Shown piece by piece: positions 1 through 10,250 of a stretch of 64,000 nucleotides of DNA. Every line of letters begins with the position of its first letter. Position 1 is the stretch's first letter. Position numbers and translations under genes: made by a program. The stretch is from an uncultured Jannaschia sp. (GTDB taxonomy: Bacteria > Pseudomonadota > Alphaproteobacteria > Rhodobacterales > Rhodobacteraceae). Under the pieces are notes generated by a model that saw only the letters and a program-made list of their open reading frames with translations, was not told where the DNA came from and did not search any database. The stretch covers positions 1 through 64,000 of the forward strand of contig CANLTZ010000014.1 of NCBI GenBank assembly GCA_947494145.1. Reading direction: 5' to 3'.

Positions 1-91
1 AAGCTCGTAGAGCGATATCCGATCTTATCGTAGTGCTATGGCGAAAGAATAGTTCGTATTTTCATCGCGCGTGGCCCACCAAGCAGATCGC

Positions 92-166
92 GGTTGCGTA
101 GCTCAACGGGAGAGCACCGGATTGTCTATCCGGGTGTTGCGGGTTCGAGTCCCGTCGCGACCGCCA
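92..166 (+). tRNA. tRNA-Asp (GTC)
   Basis: The segment folds as a complete cloverleaf. A 7-bp acceptor stem (GGTTGCG with CGCGACC, one G-U pair) is followed by a GCTC/GAGC D stem, an anticodon stem CCGGA/TCCGG with loop TTGTCTA (anticodon GTC), and a T arm containing GGTTCGAGTCCC. The discriminator is G163 and CCA is encoded at 164-166. The T arm and discriminator resemble those of bacterial tRNA-Asp. Confidence 0.93.
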
Positions 167-233
167 CGCGTTTGACGTCGTATCCGTCGCCGTCTGCTTC
201 GGGTATGCGGTGGGTTTCACCCACCCTACGGCT

Positions 234-590
234 TCACCTGAAGCGCCCGTCTTCATCGGGCCAAGCCCACAGCAAGTCATCCTGCCGGATCGCGGAGACA
301 ACCGCTTCTGCGCGCGTTTGCGCATCGCGGTGCTTTCCCATTCCCATGGTGTTCGCCTCGACATCGACCAAATAGGCGACCACAGTTTCGGTGGGCACGC
401 CGCGGCGCAGTTGGTGGGCGGCGTCGATCAGATAGGTGTCGTATTCGTCGGCGAAGCGCTTGTTTCGATCATCTGACCACTTCCCGGAGAAGGGCCCGCC
501 AGGGCCCAGAAGGCCAATCGGATCCCAAAGCGTCCACCCGATGTCTCGAATCCTGAACAGACGGACACGGGGAACGATTGGGTCATCCAT
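234..590 (-). CDS. Hypothetical protein downstream of gatB
   Basis: This 118-residue reading frame starts 9 nt after the gatB stop codon on the same strand, so it is probably co-transcribed with gatB. The product is soluble and charged with no signal peptide or membrane segment. The N-terminal part (RDIGWTLWDPIGLLG) suggests a small globular domain. I do not recognise the family and assign no function. The close spacing to gatB and the uninterrupted frame are the main support; no strong ribosome binding site is visible. Confidence 0.6.
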   Translation of the reverse strand: MDDPIVPRVRLFRIRDIGWTLWDPIGLLGPGGPFSGKWSDDRNKRFADEYDTYLIDAAHQLRRGVPTETVVAYLVDVEANTMGMGKHRDAQTRAEAVVSAIRQDDLLWAWPDEDGRFR

Positions 591-599
591 GCACCGCGC

Positions 600-2114
600 T
601 CAAAGCCCCAGCTTGGCCGTTACGATTTCGTTCACCGCTTTAGGGTTCGCTTTACCGCCCGTGGCCTTCATCACTTGGCCCACGAACCAGCCCGCCAGTT
701 TCGGGTTGGCCTTGGCCTTTTCCACCTGGGCGGGGTTGGCGGCGATGATTTCGTCCACGGCGGTCTCGATGGCGCCGGTATCGGTGACCTGTTTCATGCC
801 GCGGGCTTCGACGATCTTCGCAGGGTCGCCGCCGTCGGTATAGACGATCTCGAACAGGTCCTTGGCGATCTTGCCCGAGATATCGCCCGCCTCAATCAAC
901 TTCAGGATGTCGCCCAATTGCTCGGGCGAGACGGGGCTTTCGTCGATGGAATGTTCTTCTTTCTTTAACCGGCCAAACAGATCGTTAATGACCCAGTTCG
1001 CCGACGCCTTCCCGTTGCCCGAAACGGCAGCGACTTTTTCGAAGAAGGCCGCCGACGCGGTGTCTGCGGTCAGGACTGAGGCGTCGTAGTCGGACAGCCC
1101 GAAATCGCCCATGAAGCGGGTTTTCTTGGCGTCCGGCAGTTCCGGCAGGCTGGCGGCAATATCGTCGACCCAGTCTTGTTCGATTTCCAGCGGCAGCAGG
1201 TCGGGGCAGGGGAAATAGCGGTAATCATGCGCTTCCTCTTTAGAACGCATGGAGCGGGTTTCGCCCTTGTCGGGATCGTACAGGCGCGTTTCCTGTTCGA
1301 CGGCACCGCCCGCCTCGACAATGGCGATCTGGCGGCGGGCTTCCACGTCGATGGCCTGTTGGATGAAGCGCAGCGAGTTCATGTTCTTGATTTCGCAGCG
1401 GGTGCCCAGGTGCGAGAAATCCTGCGTTTCCTGGTATTTCTCATACGCGCCGGGCCGACAGATCGACACATTGACGTCGGCGCGCAGATTGCCGTTCTGC
1501 ATGTCGCCGTCGCATGTGCCCAGATAGCGCAGGATCTGGCGTAGTTTCGTGACGTAAGCGGCTGCTTCTTCGGGGCCGCGAATGTCGGGACGGCTGACGA
1601 TTTCCATGAGTGCCACGCCCGTACGGTTGAGGTCCACGAAGGACATGGCCGGGTCCATATCGTGGATCGACTTGCCCGCATCCTGTTCCAAGTGGATGCG
1701 TTCAATGCGGACCAGGCGCGCGGTGCCGTCGCCCAGTTCCACCAGCACTTCGCCTTCGCCCACGATTGGGTGGTAAAGCTGGCTGATCTGGTAGCCTTGG
1801 GGCAGGTCGGGATAGAAGTAGTTCTTGCGGTCGAAGGCCGAGGTCAGGTTAATCTCTGCTTTCAAGCCGAGCCCGGTGCGGACGGCCTGCGCCACGCAGA
1901 ATTCATTGATGACGGGCAGCATGCCGGGCATGCCCGCATCGATGAAAGAGACGTTGGAATTCGGCTCGGCCCCGAAGCGGGTGGAGGCGCCGGAGAAGAG
2001 CTTGGCGTTCGACGACACCTGGGCATGGACCTCCATCCCGATGACGAGTTCCCAATCATGCTTTTCGCCCGCGATGACTTTGGGTTTCGGGGTCTCGTAG
2101 GTCAGATCGAGCAT
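600..2114 (-). CDS. gatB: Aspartyl/glutamyl-tRNA(Asn/Gln) amidotransferase subunit B
   Basis: GatB is the kinase/transamidation subunit of GatCAB, which converts Glu-tRNA(Gln) and Asp-tRNA(Asn) to the amidated forms in organisms lacking direct aminoacylation. The 504-residue product shows family landmarks: [12 protein letters not shown] near the N terminus, [19 protein letters not shown], and a C-terminal YqeY-like tail ending in a lysine/alanine-rich stretch. The ORF track extends upstream to 2207, but the chosen ATG at 2114 is preceded by a good Shine-Dalgarno (GGAGG) and begins at the conserved part; the extra 31 residues look non-coding. gatA and gatC are not in the window. Confidence 0.95.
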   Translation of the reverse strand: MLDLTYETPKPKVIAGEKHDWELVIGMEVHAQVSSNAKLFSGASTRFGAEPNSNVSFIDAGMPGMLPVINEFCVAQAVRTGLGLKAEINLTSAFDRKNYFYPDLPQGYQISQLYHPIVGEGEVLVELGDGTARLVRIERIHLEQDAGKSIHDMDPAMSFVDLNRTGVALMEIVSRPDIRGPEEAAAYVTKLRQILRYLGTCDGDMQNGNLRADVNVSICRPGAYEKYQETQDFSHLGTRCEIKNMNSLRFIQQAIDVEARRQIAIVEAGGAVEQETRLYDPDKGETRSMRSKEEAHDYRYFPCPDLLPLEIEQDWVDDIAASLPELPDAKKTRFMGDFGLSDYDASVLTADTASAAFFEKVAAVSGNGKASANWVINDLFGRLKKEEHSIDESPVSPEQLGDILKLIEAGDISGKIAKDLFEIVYTDGGDPAKIVEARGMKQVTDTGAIETAVDEIIAANPAQVEKAKANPKLAGWFVGQVMKATGGKANPKAVNEIVTAKLGL

Positions 2115-2468
2115 GGCGGCCTCCGGCTGGGTCGGGCTGGGTTTACGGCGCGCGGCAGGGCAGGGCAAGCGGGGCGCGCACCCCCTGACGAGGGTGAAAG
2201 TGGCCATGTCGGGGATTTGGATATTTGTGCCAGGAAGAAGCCCTGATTTGTGCGACGGGTCGGCGGGGCGGGGCCGATTTCGAAGACAGCGGCGCAGGAA
2301 ATTTGGCCTTTTGTGTTGGCAATGCTAGGGACGCCCCGAATAGGAGGGAATAGGCTGCCACCTTTCCCCCTGAACGTGGTCTGCCTGGGACGTTTGCCGG
2401 TTGGGGATGCCGGACATAACCCTTTGGACCGCAAGGCCGGAAACGAAGGGTGCCTGGGGGTGCTGGAA
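2115..2468. other. Divergent intergenic region gatB / transglycosylase
   Basis: About 354 nt separate the two divergent starts. Both promoters should lie here, but I see no convincing -35/-10 pair or palindromic operator. The reading frames the ORF track places here are shadows or upstream extensions. Confidence 0.5.
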
Positions 2469-3344
2469 ATGATGAAGTCTACCTTTCGCCGTCGAATCGC
2501 GACGGCCCTTTCAGTCGCTTGTGCTTTGGCTGCGGCCCCGGTTCAGGCCGAGACGCAGCCCATTGCCCGCGCCTTGGTGACGGTGCCCAGCAGCATGTCG
2601 GTCCCGGTGCCGTTGTCCGAAATCGCGCCGGACTCGTCCATCCGACCCGTATCCCGTCCGCGGACGGAGGAGATGCCCGATCTGCGTTGGGACCATATCA
2701 GCGGCTCGTCCCGGTGGACCCAGGCCGCGATGCGCGCCCTGGGTGCTCATGGCCAGAACTTGGTCGATACCGTCCCGCGCGACATTGCGCAGTGGTGCCC
2801 CGCCTACCCCGAAGCCGACGAGTGGGGGCGCAAGGCGTTTTGGGCCGGGCTGCTGAGCGCTTTGGCCAAGCATGAAAGCACCTGGCGGCCCACGGCCGTG
2901 GGCGGGGGCGGACGTTGGTATGGCTTGGTGCAAATTCTGCCTGCGACGGCGCGCGGCTATGGCTGTGCGGCACGCACGGGGGATGCGCTAAAGGACGGGG
3001 CAGCAAACATGTCCTGTGCCGTTCGCATCATGAATGTGACCGTGCCACGCGACGGGGTGGTGTCCCGCGGGTATCGTGGGGTGGCTGCCGATTGGGGGCC
3101 GTTTCATTCCAACCGCAAACGCGAAGACATGCGCCGTTGGCTTGTGCAGCAGCCGTTCTGCAATGGTCTGCATGCGTCGATGCGGCCTGTGGCGAGACCC
3201 GACTGGCTGGGGGATCCGGCGGGCGAAGCGGAAGACGTGCCGCTATTCGTGGCGTGGGAGTTGGACAAGCAGTTTCTAGGCGACTCAGCCCCGGTCTGGC
3301 CGACGGGCGAAGGCGTCGCGGTGCTGGACGGTGCCGACGAATAG
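2469..3344 (+). CDS. Secreted lytic transglycosylase-like protein (SLT domain)
   Basis: The protein is predicted to be exported and to cleave peptidoglycan between MurNAc and GlcNAc. From the ATG at 2469 it is 291 residues with a clear Sec signal peptide (basic KSTFRRR, hydrophobic core, AQA-like cleavage near PVQAE). The SLT core shows the catalytic glutamate context ALAKHESTWRP followed by GGGGRWYGLVQI and later aromatic/helical segments. The ORF track start at 2250 adds 73 residues that do not look coding; the hydrophobic signal begins at the double methionine. The C-terminal part after about residue 240 is not recognised. Confidence 0.82.
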   Translation: MMKSTFRRRIATALSVACALAAAPVQAETQPIARALVTVPSSMSVPVPLSEIAPDSSIRPVSRPRTEEMPDLRWDHISGSSRWTQAAMRALGAHGQNLVDTVPRDIAQWCPAYPEADEWGRKAFWAGLLSALAKHESTWRPTAVGGGGRWYGLVQILPATARGYGCAARTGDALKDGAANMSCAVRIMNVTVPRDGVVSRGYRGVAADWGPFHSNRKREDMRRWLVQQPFCNGLHASMRPVARPDWLGDPAGEAEDVPLFVAWELDKQFLGDSAPVWPTGEGVAVLDGADE

Positions 3345-3417
3345 GGACGGCCTGGCTGTGCAGGACGGATGCAACGCGGTATGACCGGCCCAGTGGGACA
3401 ACTGGGCGAAGCTGGGC

Positions 3418-4128
3418 ATGTGGCATCCGGCGCGGCGATATCTGAAGCAAATTGTCTATGGCGGGAATGACGGGATCGTCACGACCTTTGCGGTCGTGGC
3501 GGGTTTCCACGGTGCAGGCGGCGGCAGCGGGGTGGCGCCCATGGCCACGGGGATTGTGCTTCTGTTCGGGCTTGCCAACCTGTTTGGGGATGCCGTGTCC
3601 ATGGGACTGGGCGACTATGTGTCCGAGCGTTCCGAGAGGGATGTGAACGCGGCAGAGCGGGCATCGGTGCGCGACCTAGTCCACGCCGAACCAGAGACGG
3701 CACGCGCCATCGTCGCACGGCGTCTGGAGGAGCGGGGCATGTTCGCACCCGAGGCGACGGAGGTGGCCGCCCGCGTGACCGCCCCCGAGGCACTGGCCGA
3801 TCTGGTTTTGGCGCTGGACCGGGGGCTGGCGGCCGGTGAGGCAAGGGGTATCGGCACGCAGGCCTTTGTCACCTTCCTGGCATTCATTGTCTTCGGGGCG
3901 CTGCCGCTTCTGCCCTATCTGGCACCTACGGGGACGGGGCCGCTGGCGGTGATGGGGCCATTCTGGACGGCCGTGGCGGGGTCGCTTGTGGCCTTGGTCG
4001 GGTTGGGCTTTCTGCGACGGTCGGTGGTCGGCGGTGGGGCAGTCCGCTCCGTCGGGGAAATCGTGGCCATCGGCGTCGCGGCCGGGGCCGTGGCCTATGG
4101 CGTGGGGACGTTCTTTTCGTTGGGCTGA
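3418..4128 (+). CDS. VIT1/CCC1-family iron/manganese transporter
   Basis: This 236-residue membrane protein belongs to the family related to plant nodulin-21 and yeast Ccc1, which moves Fe(II)/Mn(II) across membranes. The N-terminal motif YGGNDGIVTTFAVVAGFHGA and the segment LFGDAVSMGLGDYVSERSE are diagnostic of transmembrane helices 1 and 2. A charged cytoplasmic helical region (about residues 75-140, with acidic and basic stretches) follows, then three C-terminal helices. It stands alone between a plus-strand hydrolase and a minus-strand operon, so context does not identify the metal. Confidence 0.88.
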   Translation: MWHPARRYLKQIVYGGNDGIVTTFAVVAGFHGAGGGSGVAPMATGIVLLFGLANLFGDAVSMGLGDYVSERSERDVNAAERASVRDLVHAEPETARAIVARRLEERGMFAPEATEVAARVTAPEALADLVLALDRGLAAGEARGIGTQAFVTFLAFIVFGALPLLPYLAPTGTGPLAVMGPFWTAVAGSLVALVGLGFLRRSVVGGGAVRSVGEIVAIGVAAGAVAYGVGTFFSLG

Positions 4129-4148
4129 GCGGCGCGCGAGAGCGCCCT

Positions 4149-5006
4149 TCAATCGCAATCCGCCGCGGTGACGGTCAGGTCCAGCAGGTGGCTGCCGTCC
4201 GAGGCGCGGTCGTAGTCCAAGCCGATGGTGATGCCGCTGTCGAGCATGGCGCGCGTCTCGGGCGTGGCGCAGTAATTGCGGCGCAGCGTGGCATCGGTGC
4301 TTGGGTCGAGGCTGTCATAGGTGACGGCGTAGCGATAGGTGAAGCGGTCGCCGGTGCCGTCGATCCCGATGAGGGTGGTGACCTCATCGACTTGCGACGG
4401 GATGGGGAGGGGGAAATGGGTGACCAGCGCCTGGACCGCGCGCTCGACGCCCAAGGCGCGATAGACCGGCGCAGACGGGACCTGTGCGGGCCGTGTCGCC
4501 TGAACATGGGCGATCACGCTGGGAAATGCGGCAGCGGCGAGGGCGCCCATCACACCGGTCGTTAGCAGCAGGCCGGTGGCCCAACCGGGACGGGCGCGGC
4601 CTGGATCGGCGGGTTTGGCGATCAGGAGGGCAAAGTTCAACACCGGCACCAAGGCGAACCAGCCCAGGCGCGCATTGCCGATCATGTCGCGCGAACGCGC
4701 CATGCCAGCCCAGATCAGAAGCGCGCCAGACGCAAGGATAGCCGCGATCTGAAACAGGCTGAGCCAGAGGGGGCCCAGGCCGTCCAGGTCATGCGGCGCA
4801 AGCCAAGCCACGTAAGGGGCCTGGGCCATGAGGGTCGATAAGACCAGCAGACCGAAGAACGGCGCCCGTCCGATCCGCCATTCGCCACGCAGGACCAGGC
4901 CGCCCAGGAGGGCGCCAAGAAGGCCCAGAAAGATAGCCGACAGGATCGGGGAGGCATCCAGCAGAAGTGAGAGTTCCAGGCCTGCGCGGTGGGCGAGGTC
5001 TCTCAT
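4149..5006 (-). CDS. Multi-spanning membrane protein of unknown function
   Basis: The 285-residue product has about four to five hydrophobic helices in its first 160 residues (LSAIFLGLLGALLGGLVL, FFGLLVLSTLMAQ, LWLSLFQIAAILASGALLI and others). A soluble C-terminal domain of about 110 residues with a predicted beta-rich pattern (DRFTYRYAVTYDSL) follows. The ATG at 5006 overlaps the stop of the upstream AEC gene (ATGA), which fixes the start and argues for translational coupling; the longer ORF reading to 5243 is a shadow. I do not recognise the family. Confidence 0.72.
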   Translation of the reverse strand: MRDLAHRAGLELSLLLDASPILSAIFLGLLGALLGGLVLRGEWRIGRAPFFGLLVLSTLMAQAPYVAWLAPHDLDGLGPLWLSLFQIAAILASGALLIWAGMARSRDMIGNARLGWFALVPVLNFALLIAKPADPGRARPGWATGLLLTTGVMGALAAAAFPSVIAHVQATRPAQVPSAPVYRALGVERAVQALVTHFPLPIPSQVDEVTTLIGIDGTGDRFTYRYAVTYDSLDPSTDATLRRNYCATPETRAMLDSGITIGLDYDRASDGSHLLDLTVTAADCD

Positions 5007-5932
5007 CCCAGCACCAGAAGCCAGATCGAGACGGTCAGGACGGACAGGGCTGTGCCGATTAGGACGGACGAGGCGCTGATGCGCACGGCGCGGCCGTGCA
5101 TGGCGGCAAAGAGATAGGAATTCACGCCGGGCGCCATGGCCGCCGTCAGGACGGCGGCGCGCAACGGGCCCTGGGCCAGGCCCAGAAGGTGGCCCGCGGC
5201 CCAGGTCCAGGCCGGGTGAAGGATAAGCGCTATGCCGCAACAAAGTGCGATGCCGCGTGCGTCACCTTCGGGTTTATATTGCACCAGGACGCCGCCCAGG
5301 CCGAACAGGGCCGCGGGCAGGGCGGCGCTGGCCACCAGTTGGGTGGCTTCCTTGAACGGGGCGGGCAGGGGCAGGCCCGTGAAGTTCACCACAAGGCCAA
5401 GGGCCACGCCCAGCATCAGCGAATTGCGCGACAGAGAGCGCGCCACGGCCCGGACGCCGCCAATGAAGCCGCCGCCACCTGCGCGCACGATCTCCATCGC
5501 GGTGACGCCGGTGAAGTAGCAAAACGCTGCATGGAGCGCGACGATGGCGAAGTTCGGCGCGAGGCTTTCCGTACCATAGGCACGCTCCGCAATGGGCAGG
5601 CCCAGAAGGACGGTGTTGGCGAACATGGCGGCGAAGCCCACCGCCACGGCATCTTCGGCCCCGCGCTTGAGCCACAGGATCGTGCCCGCGATGCCCATGG
5701 CAAAACAGACCAGCGAGCCCGAATAATAGGCCACCAGCAGGCGCCAGTCGAAGCCCGCTGCGATGTCCAGGTTCGCCATGGCAAGAAAGAGCAGACAGGG
5801 AATGGCGAAGCGCTGCGTGAAGACCATCAGGCCGTCCACCTGCCCCTGCGAAAAAAGGCCTTGCCAAACCGCCAGATACCCGGCGCCGATGATCAGGAAG
5901 ACCGGGACGGTGACGGCCAGAACATCCAGCAT
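5003..5932 (-). CDS. AEC-family transporter (auxin efflux carrier / malonate permease type)
   Basis: The 309-residue protein has about ten hydrophobic helices and the family N terminus (LAVTVPVFLIIGAGYLAV, then QRFAIPCLLFLAMANLD). Members export or import small organic acids by a secondary mechanism; the substrate cannot be read from sequence. Its ATG shares one base with the stop of the upstream metallo-hydrolase (TGATG), and its own stop overlaps the next gene, so three genes form a tightly coupled operon. Confidence 0.87.
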   Translation of the reverse strand: MLDVLAVTVPVFLIIGAGYLAVWQGLFSQGQVDGLMVFTQRFAIPCLLFLAMANLDIAAGFDWRLLVAYYSGSLVCFAMGIAGTILWLKRGAEDAVAVGFAAMFANTVLLGLPIAERAYGTESLAPNFAIVALHAAFCYFTGVTAMEIVRAGGGGFIGGVRAVARSLSRNSLMLGVALGLVVNFTGLPLPAPFKEATQLVASAALPAALFGLGGVLVQYKPEGDARGIALCCGIALILHPAWTWAAGHLLGLAQGPLRAAVLTAAMAPGVNSYLFAAMHGRAVRISASSVLIGTALSVLTVSIWLLVLG

Positions 5933-6732
5933 CAGTCGTCGGGAAGTTCGATCACCATGCCATCGAAGGCTGGGTCGATATGGTCGGGGGTTTCGGCGGA
6001 AACGGTGGCGTAGTCCATATCCACATGCATGTTGGTCAGCACGCCGCGTTTGGGCTGCATCTTGTCGAACCAGGCCAGCGCCTCGGGGTAGGACAGGTGC
6101 GAGGGGTGGGGCGTGCGGCGCAAGGCGTCCAGCACCCAGACATCCAGGTCCTCCAACAGCCAGGCGGAGCTTTCGGGGATGGTGTTGATGTCGGGCATAT
6201 AGGCCAAGTCGCCCACGCGCAGGCCGAGCGCCTCCATCTCGCCATGGCCTACGGGGATGGGGTTGAGCGTGACGGGGCCACCCGCGCCGTCCACAGTGAC
6301 CGGGCCCGCCAGGACATGGCGGTTCAAGATGGGCGGATAGGCGGAGCCGGGCGGTGTCTCGAACGCGTATCGGAAGCGGGCATGGAGTGCGGCGAAGGTC
6401 TCATCATCGGCCCAGACATCGAGCATGCGACGCTGGTTGAAGACGATCATGCGCAGATCGTCGATGCCGTGGGTGTGGTCGGCATGGGAATGGGTCCAGA
6501 CCACGCCGTCCAGATTGCCGATACCCGCAGCGAGCAATTGTTCACGCATGTTTGGCGAGGTGTCGATGAGCACGCGGGTTGTGCCATCACCTGTCAGGCG
6601 TTCGACCAGCATGGAACAGCGCGTGCGGCGGTTCTTGGGGTTCATCGGGTCGCAATCGCCCCAATGGCCGCCCAGCCGCGGGACACCGCCCGAGGATCCA
6701 CAACCGAGGATGGTAAAACGCAGGGTGGCCAT
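5932..6732 (-). CDS. MBL-fold phosphodiesterase-like hydrolase (PhnP/PqqB-like)
   Basis: The 266-residue protein shows the metallo-beta-lactamase fold: an N-terminal LGCGSSGGVPRLGG glycine motif, the metal motif HSHADHTHGIDDLR, and later histidines in IPVGHG and LTNMHVDMDY. The architecture matches the cyclic-phosphate phosphodiesterase branch (PhnP-like); the alphaproteobacterial orthologue is usually beside tatD, which is absent here. Substrate is unknown. It leads the AEC transporter operon, but I see no direct metabolic link with transport. Confidence 0.83.
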   Translation of the reverse strand: MATLRFTILGCGSSGGVPRLGGHWGDCDPMNPKNRRTRCSMLVERLTGDGTTRVLIDTSPNMREQLLAAGIGNLDGVVWTHSHADHTHGIDDLRMIVFNQRRMLDVWADDETFAALHARFRYAFETPPGSAYPPILNRHVLAGPVTVDGAGGPVTLNPIPVGHGEMEALGLRVGDLAYMPDINTIPESSAWLLEDLDVWVLDALRRTPHPSHLSYPEALAWFDKMQPKRGVLTNMHVDMDYATVSAETPDHIDPAFDGMVIELPDD

Positions 6733-6802
6733 AAGGCGTTACATGCGACGCGGCGGCGGTGGGGGCAAGGCTCATCGGGCCGGGTGGCCGTCTTCGCGTG
6801 GG

Positions 6803-7447
6803 CTAGAGGGTGTCGAGGCTCGGGCGGAAGGTGTCGGCGGGGGCATGGGCCAGGTTGGCGGCGTCGGTGCCTGGATGGAGGGTGATGTGGTGGGCAACGA
6901 GGGCCGTGCCGAGGCTATAGCCCAGCCAACGGGGCAGATCGCCGGAGCCGAAGAACCAGGCGGCGTGGTCGTAGCTATGGTCGTTCCAGTGCTGCGCGGC
7001 ATGGCTGATATGGGCGCGGATTGTGGCGAGCGGCAGGGCCTCCCACGGCTCGGGCGGGGGGCCGAACATCTCGCGCACGAAGCATCCGGCAAGCCCCTCG
7101 GAGACAAGCGCTTCGCCCAAGCTGCGGCCATAGCCAGGGCCGTCCCATCGGGCAGCGTGGTGGAGTTCGTGGGCGAACATCCGCGCCAGTGATTGGCTCG
7201 CGTCGGCGTGCAGCGCGGAATTGTCGGGGTCGAGGGTGACGAAGATCACGCCGGGGCCCGGCGCGTGGCCGACATGCCCTTTTTCGGGGATAACGTGGCG
7301 ACCGGCCTGGACGACCGCATCCAGGGGGCCCAGCGGCAGGTGCGCCGCGGCTTTGTCGTGGGTGGTGGTGAGGGTGGTACACACCCAGTCGCGCAGGGTC
7401 GACAGGGCCCCACGTGCATCCAACAGGTGGAGGTGCAGGCCGCTCAT
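6803..7447 (-). CDS. Predicted Zn-dependent protease (DUF2268)
   Basis: The 214-residue protein carries a zincin motif HELHH at about residues 93-97 and a downstream glutamate in GEALVSEGLAGCFV (near residue 117), the third metal ligand in the DUF2268 family. No signal peptide is seen, so it is probably cytoplasmic. Its ATG overlaps the stop of the SLC13 permease gene (ATGA), so the two are translationally coupled. The biological substrate of this family is not established. Confidence 0.82.
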   Translation of the reverse strand: MSGLHLHLLDARGALSTLRDWVCTTLTTTHDKAAAHLPLGPLDAVVQAGRHVIPEKGHVGHAPGPGVIFVTLDPDNSALHADASQSLARMFAHELHHAARWDGPGYGRSLGEALVSEGLAGCFVREMFGPPPEPWEALPLATIRAHISHAAQHWNDHSYDHAAWFFGSGDLPRWLGYSLGTALVAHHITLHPGTDAANLAHAPADTFRPSLDTL

Positions 7448-9225
7448 AGCGGCCAGACTACCAGGATCGTCGGGATGGATACAGCCACCACCAGGATTTC
7501 CAGGGGCAGGCCCATGCGCCAGTAATCCCCGAAGCGGTAGCCGCCGGGCCCTAGGATGAGCGTGTTGTTCTTATGGCCGATGGGCGTCAGGAACGCGCAG
7601 GACGCAGCGACAGCGACGGCCATCAAGAACGGGTCCGGGTCCACGCCCAAAGTGCGCGCCATCTGGATGCCCACGGGGGCCGCGACGATGGCCGTGGCCG
7701 CATTGTTGAGCACATCCGACAGCGTCATCGTCACCACCATCAGCAGGGTCAGCGCTACCCAGGCGGGTTGGCCCGCAGTCAGGTCCGTCAGCCAGCCCGC
7801 AATGAGTTGCGTGCCGCCCGCCGCCTCAAGCGCCGCGCCCAGCGGGATCATGGAGCCCAGAAGCACGACGACGGGCCATTCCACGTGGTCGTAAATTTCC
7901 TGCAAGGGCACGATGCGGGCCAGGACATAGGCGGTCACGACAACGCCCAAAGCCACGGTCAGGTCAACAAGGCCGAAGCTGGCCGCGAGGACGGCGGCAA
8001 CGAAGATGCCCACTGCGGGCCAGATTTTCTTGTTTTCCGTCACAGCCAGGCCCCGGTCGGCCAGGGGCAGGCAGCCAAGCCACTGAACCACGTCTTCGGC
8101 GGTCTCGGTGGGCACCAGCAGCAGAAGGATGTCGCCGGTCTGAACTTCAGTGCGGCGCAGGCGGTCCTTGATGCGACGGCCCCGTCGGGAAATACCCATC
8201 AGAACCGTGCGCTGCCGCCAAGCCAGGCCGATTGCCTGAGCGGATTTGCCGTTGATGCGCGACGTCTCGGTCACGACGACCTCCAGCAGGGACAAGCCTT
8301 GGTCTGCGGCCTCCAACAGGGTCATGCGGCGGTCATCGGCGAAATCGAGGTTTTCCGAGGCGCGGAATTCATCGAGCGCTTCGGGCAAGGCCTCCAACAC
8401 GATGGCATCGCCCGCCTTCAGCGCCACATCGCGGGCGGAGCCGAACATGCGGCGCCCATCGCGTACCAGACCCATGATCTGCACCCCGGCCTCATCGGCG
8501 GCATCGTTGAGGTCGCGCAGTCGTTGGCCCACGCGCTTGCTTTCCTGGGGCAGGGTCAGTTCGGCCACATAGACAGCTTCGGACAGGTCGGTGGCATCGC
8601 TGCGGGCATCGTCGCCACTGCCTGGAATCAGGCGCCAGCCGATCAGGGCCACAAACAGAAGCCCAGCCAGGGCGGTGACGCCGCCCACGGGGGCGAAGTC
8701 GAACATGGCAAAGCTTTCGCCCAATTGGTCCTGCCGGATGCCGGCAATGATGATGTTGGGCGGCGTGCCGATCAGGGTGATCATGCCGCCCAGGATGGTG
8801 GCGAAGGACAGGGGCATCAGCGTCGCCGCAGGCAAGCGCCCGGCCTTGCGCGCGGTAGCGATGTCCACCGGCATGAGCAGCGCCAGGGCGGCCACGTTGT
8901 TCATGAAGGCCGACAGCACCGCCCCCACGCCGCCCATGATGGCGATGTGTCCGAAGACGCGGCGCGAGCTGTCGATGAGCGTGCGGGTGATCAGCAGGAT
9001 CGCCCCCGACCGGACCAACCCCGCCGAGACCACCAGCACAAGTGCGACGACGATGGTGGCCGGATGGCCAAAGCCGGAAAACGCCTGCTTGGCGGGAACG
9101 ACCCCCAGGATGACGCCCAGTAACAGGGCCGAGAAGGCCACGATGTCATAGCGAAACCGCCCCCAGAGCAGAAAGACGAAAACGCCGCCGAAAAGGGCAA
9201 ACAGGATGATCTGGTCGGTTGTCAT
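7444..9225 (-). CDS. SLC13-family permease with two TrkA-C domains
   Basis: The product (593 residues from ATG 9225) is a divalent anion/sodium symporter-type permease. Hydrophobic helices flank a cytoplasmic insert of roughly residues 200-370 holding two RCK_C/TrkA-C-like units ([19 protein letters not shown] and [18 protein letters not shown]). Signature helices include [19 protein letters not shown] near the C terminus and [14 protein letters not shown] in the first half. Members carry sulfate, dicarboxylates or similar anions; the substrate is unassigned. An alternative ATG at 9243 (MGDTHTM) also has a plausible SD, so the start is uncertain by six codons. Confidence 0.88.
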   Translation of the reverse strand: MTTDQIILFALFGGVFVFLLWGRFRYDIVAFSALLLGVILGVVPAKQAFSGFGHPATIVVALVLVVSAGLVRSGAILLITRTLIDSSRRVFGHIAIMGGVGAVLSAFMNNVAALALLMPVDIATARKAGRLPAATLMPLSFATILGGMITLIGTPPNIIIAGIRQDQLGESFAMFDFAPVGGVTALAGLLFVALIGWRLIPGSGDDARSDATDLSEAVYVAELTLPQESKRVGQRLRDLNDAADEAGVQIMGLVRDGRRMFGSARDVALKAGDAIVLEALPEALDEFRASENLDFADDRRMTLLEAADQGLSLLEVVVTETSRINGKSAQAIGLAWRQRTVLMGISRRGRRIKDRLRRTEVQTGDILLLLVPTETAEDVVQWLGCLPLADRGLAVTENKKIWPAVGIFVAAVLAASFGLVDLTVALGVVVTAYVLARIVPLQEIYDHVEWPVVVLLGSMIPLGAALEAAGGTQLIAGWLTDLTAGQPAWVALTLLMVVTMTLSDVLNNAATAIVAAPVGIQMARTLGVDPDPFLMAVAVAASCAFLTPIGHKNNTLILGPGGYRFGDYWRMGLPLEILVVAVSIPTILVVWPL

Positions 9226-9365
9226 GGTGTGCGTGTCCCCCATGGGCCACCTACCGCGCCCAATGCACGCCGCCAAGCGCCCTGCATGCCCGGGATTGCG
9301 AAGCCGCGGGGGCCGGCGGTATAGACGCGGCCAGACCGATATATCCAGACATCCGGGAGAGACCC

Positions 9366-10106
9366 ATGGCGGGCCATAGCAAATGGGCGAATATCCAGCA
9401 CCGCAAGGGACGGCAGGACAAGCTGCGCGCAAAGCTCTTTTCGCGCTTGTCCAAGGAAATCACCGTCGCGGCCAAGATGGGCGACCCCGATCCCGACAAG
9501 AACCCTCGCCTGCGACTGGCCGTGAAAGAGGCCAAGTCGAATTCGATGCCCAAGGACAATATCGAACGCGCCATCGCCAAGGCCTCAGGCGGGGAGGGCG
9601 AGAATTACGACGAAATCCGTTATGAAGGCTATGGCCCCGGCGGCGTGGCCATCATCGTGGAGGCGATGACCGACAATCGCAATCGGACGGCGTCGAACGT
9701 GCGGTCTACGTTCAGCAAAAATGGCGGCAACCTGGGCGAGACCGGGTCCGTGGGCTTCATGTTCGACCGCAAGGGGCAGGTGGTCTACCCCGTGGCGGTG
9801 GGCGATGAAGACACGGTCATGATGGCCGCCATCGAAGCGGGTGCCGAAGACGTGGAATCCGACGAAGAAAGCCACGTGATCTGGTGTGCGGATTCCGATC
9901 TGAACACCGTGTCGACTGCACTTGAGGCCGAATTGGGAGAGGCCGAGTCCACGAAGCTCGTCTGGCGGCCGCAGACCACGACGGAGCTTGATCTGGACGG
10001 GATGCAGTCGCTCATGAAGCTGATTGAGGCGCTGGAAGACGACGATGACGTCCAGAACGTCACCGCGAATTTCGAGGCCAGCGATGAGGTTTTGGCGCAA
10101 TTGTAA
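9366..10106 (+). CDS. yebC: YebC/PmpR-family regulatory/translation-associated protein
   Basis: The 246-residue protein begins [18 protein letters not shown], the hallmark of the YebC/PmpR family, and continues through [19 protein letters not shown] and the acidic C-terminal half. Members have been described as DNA-binding regulators and, more recently, as factors easing ribosome stalling. The ORF track start at 9219 overlaps the divergent permease and is rejected; the ATG at 9366 has a GGGAGAG SD. It faces away from the SLC13 gene, so their promoters share about 140 nt. Confidence 0.95.
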   Translation: MAGHSKWANIQHRKGRQDKLRAKLFSRLSKEITVAAKMGDPDPDKNPRLRLAVKEAKSNSMPKDNIERAIAKASGGEGENYDEIRYEGYGPGGVAIIVEAMTDNRNRTASNVRSTFSKNGGNLGETGSVGFMFDRKGQVVYPVAVGDEDTVMMAAIEAGAEDVESDEESHVIWCADSDLNTVSTALEAELGEAESTKLVWRPQTTTELDLDGMQSLMKLIEALEDDDDVQNVTANFEASDEVLAQL

Positions 10107-10250
10107 GTTGGCCCCGGGGGCTATTTGGGCGCTACGCTGGTGCGCACCCGGCGAGGCGCCCGGGGGTTTGTGTGCGGGAAGGAGAGGACGTTCCCACAGA
10201 CGACCACAAAGACTGCTTTTCACAGATCTTCGTGCTGTATTGATCTACGC

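Noticed and set aside
7573-9123. 516-residue plus-strand ORF antisense to the SLC13 permease
   Set aside because: Shadow frame, extremely rich in Gln, His and Gly; the permease on the other strand has clear helices.
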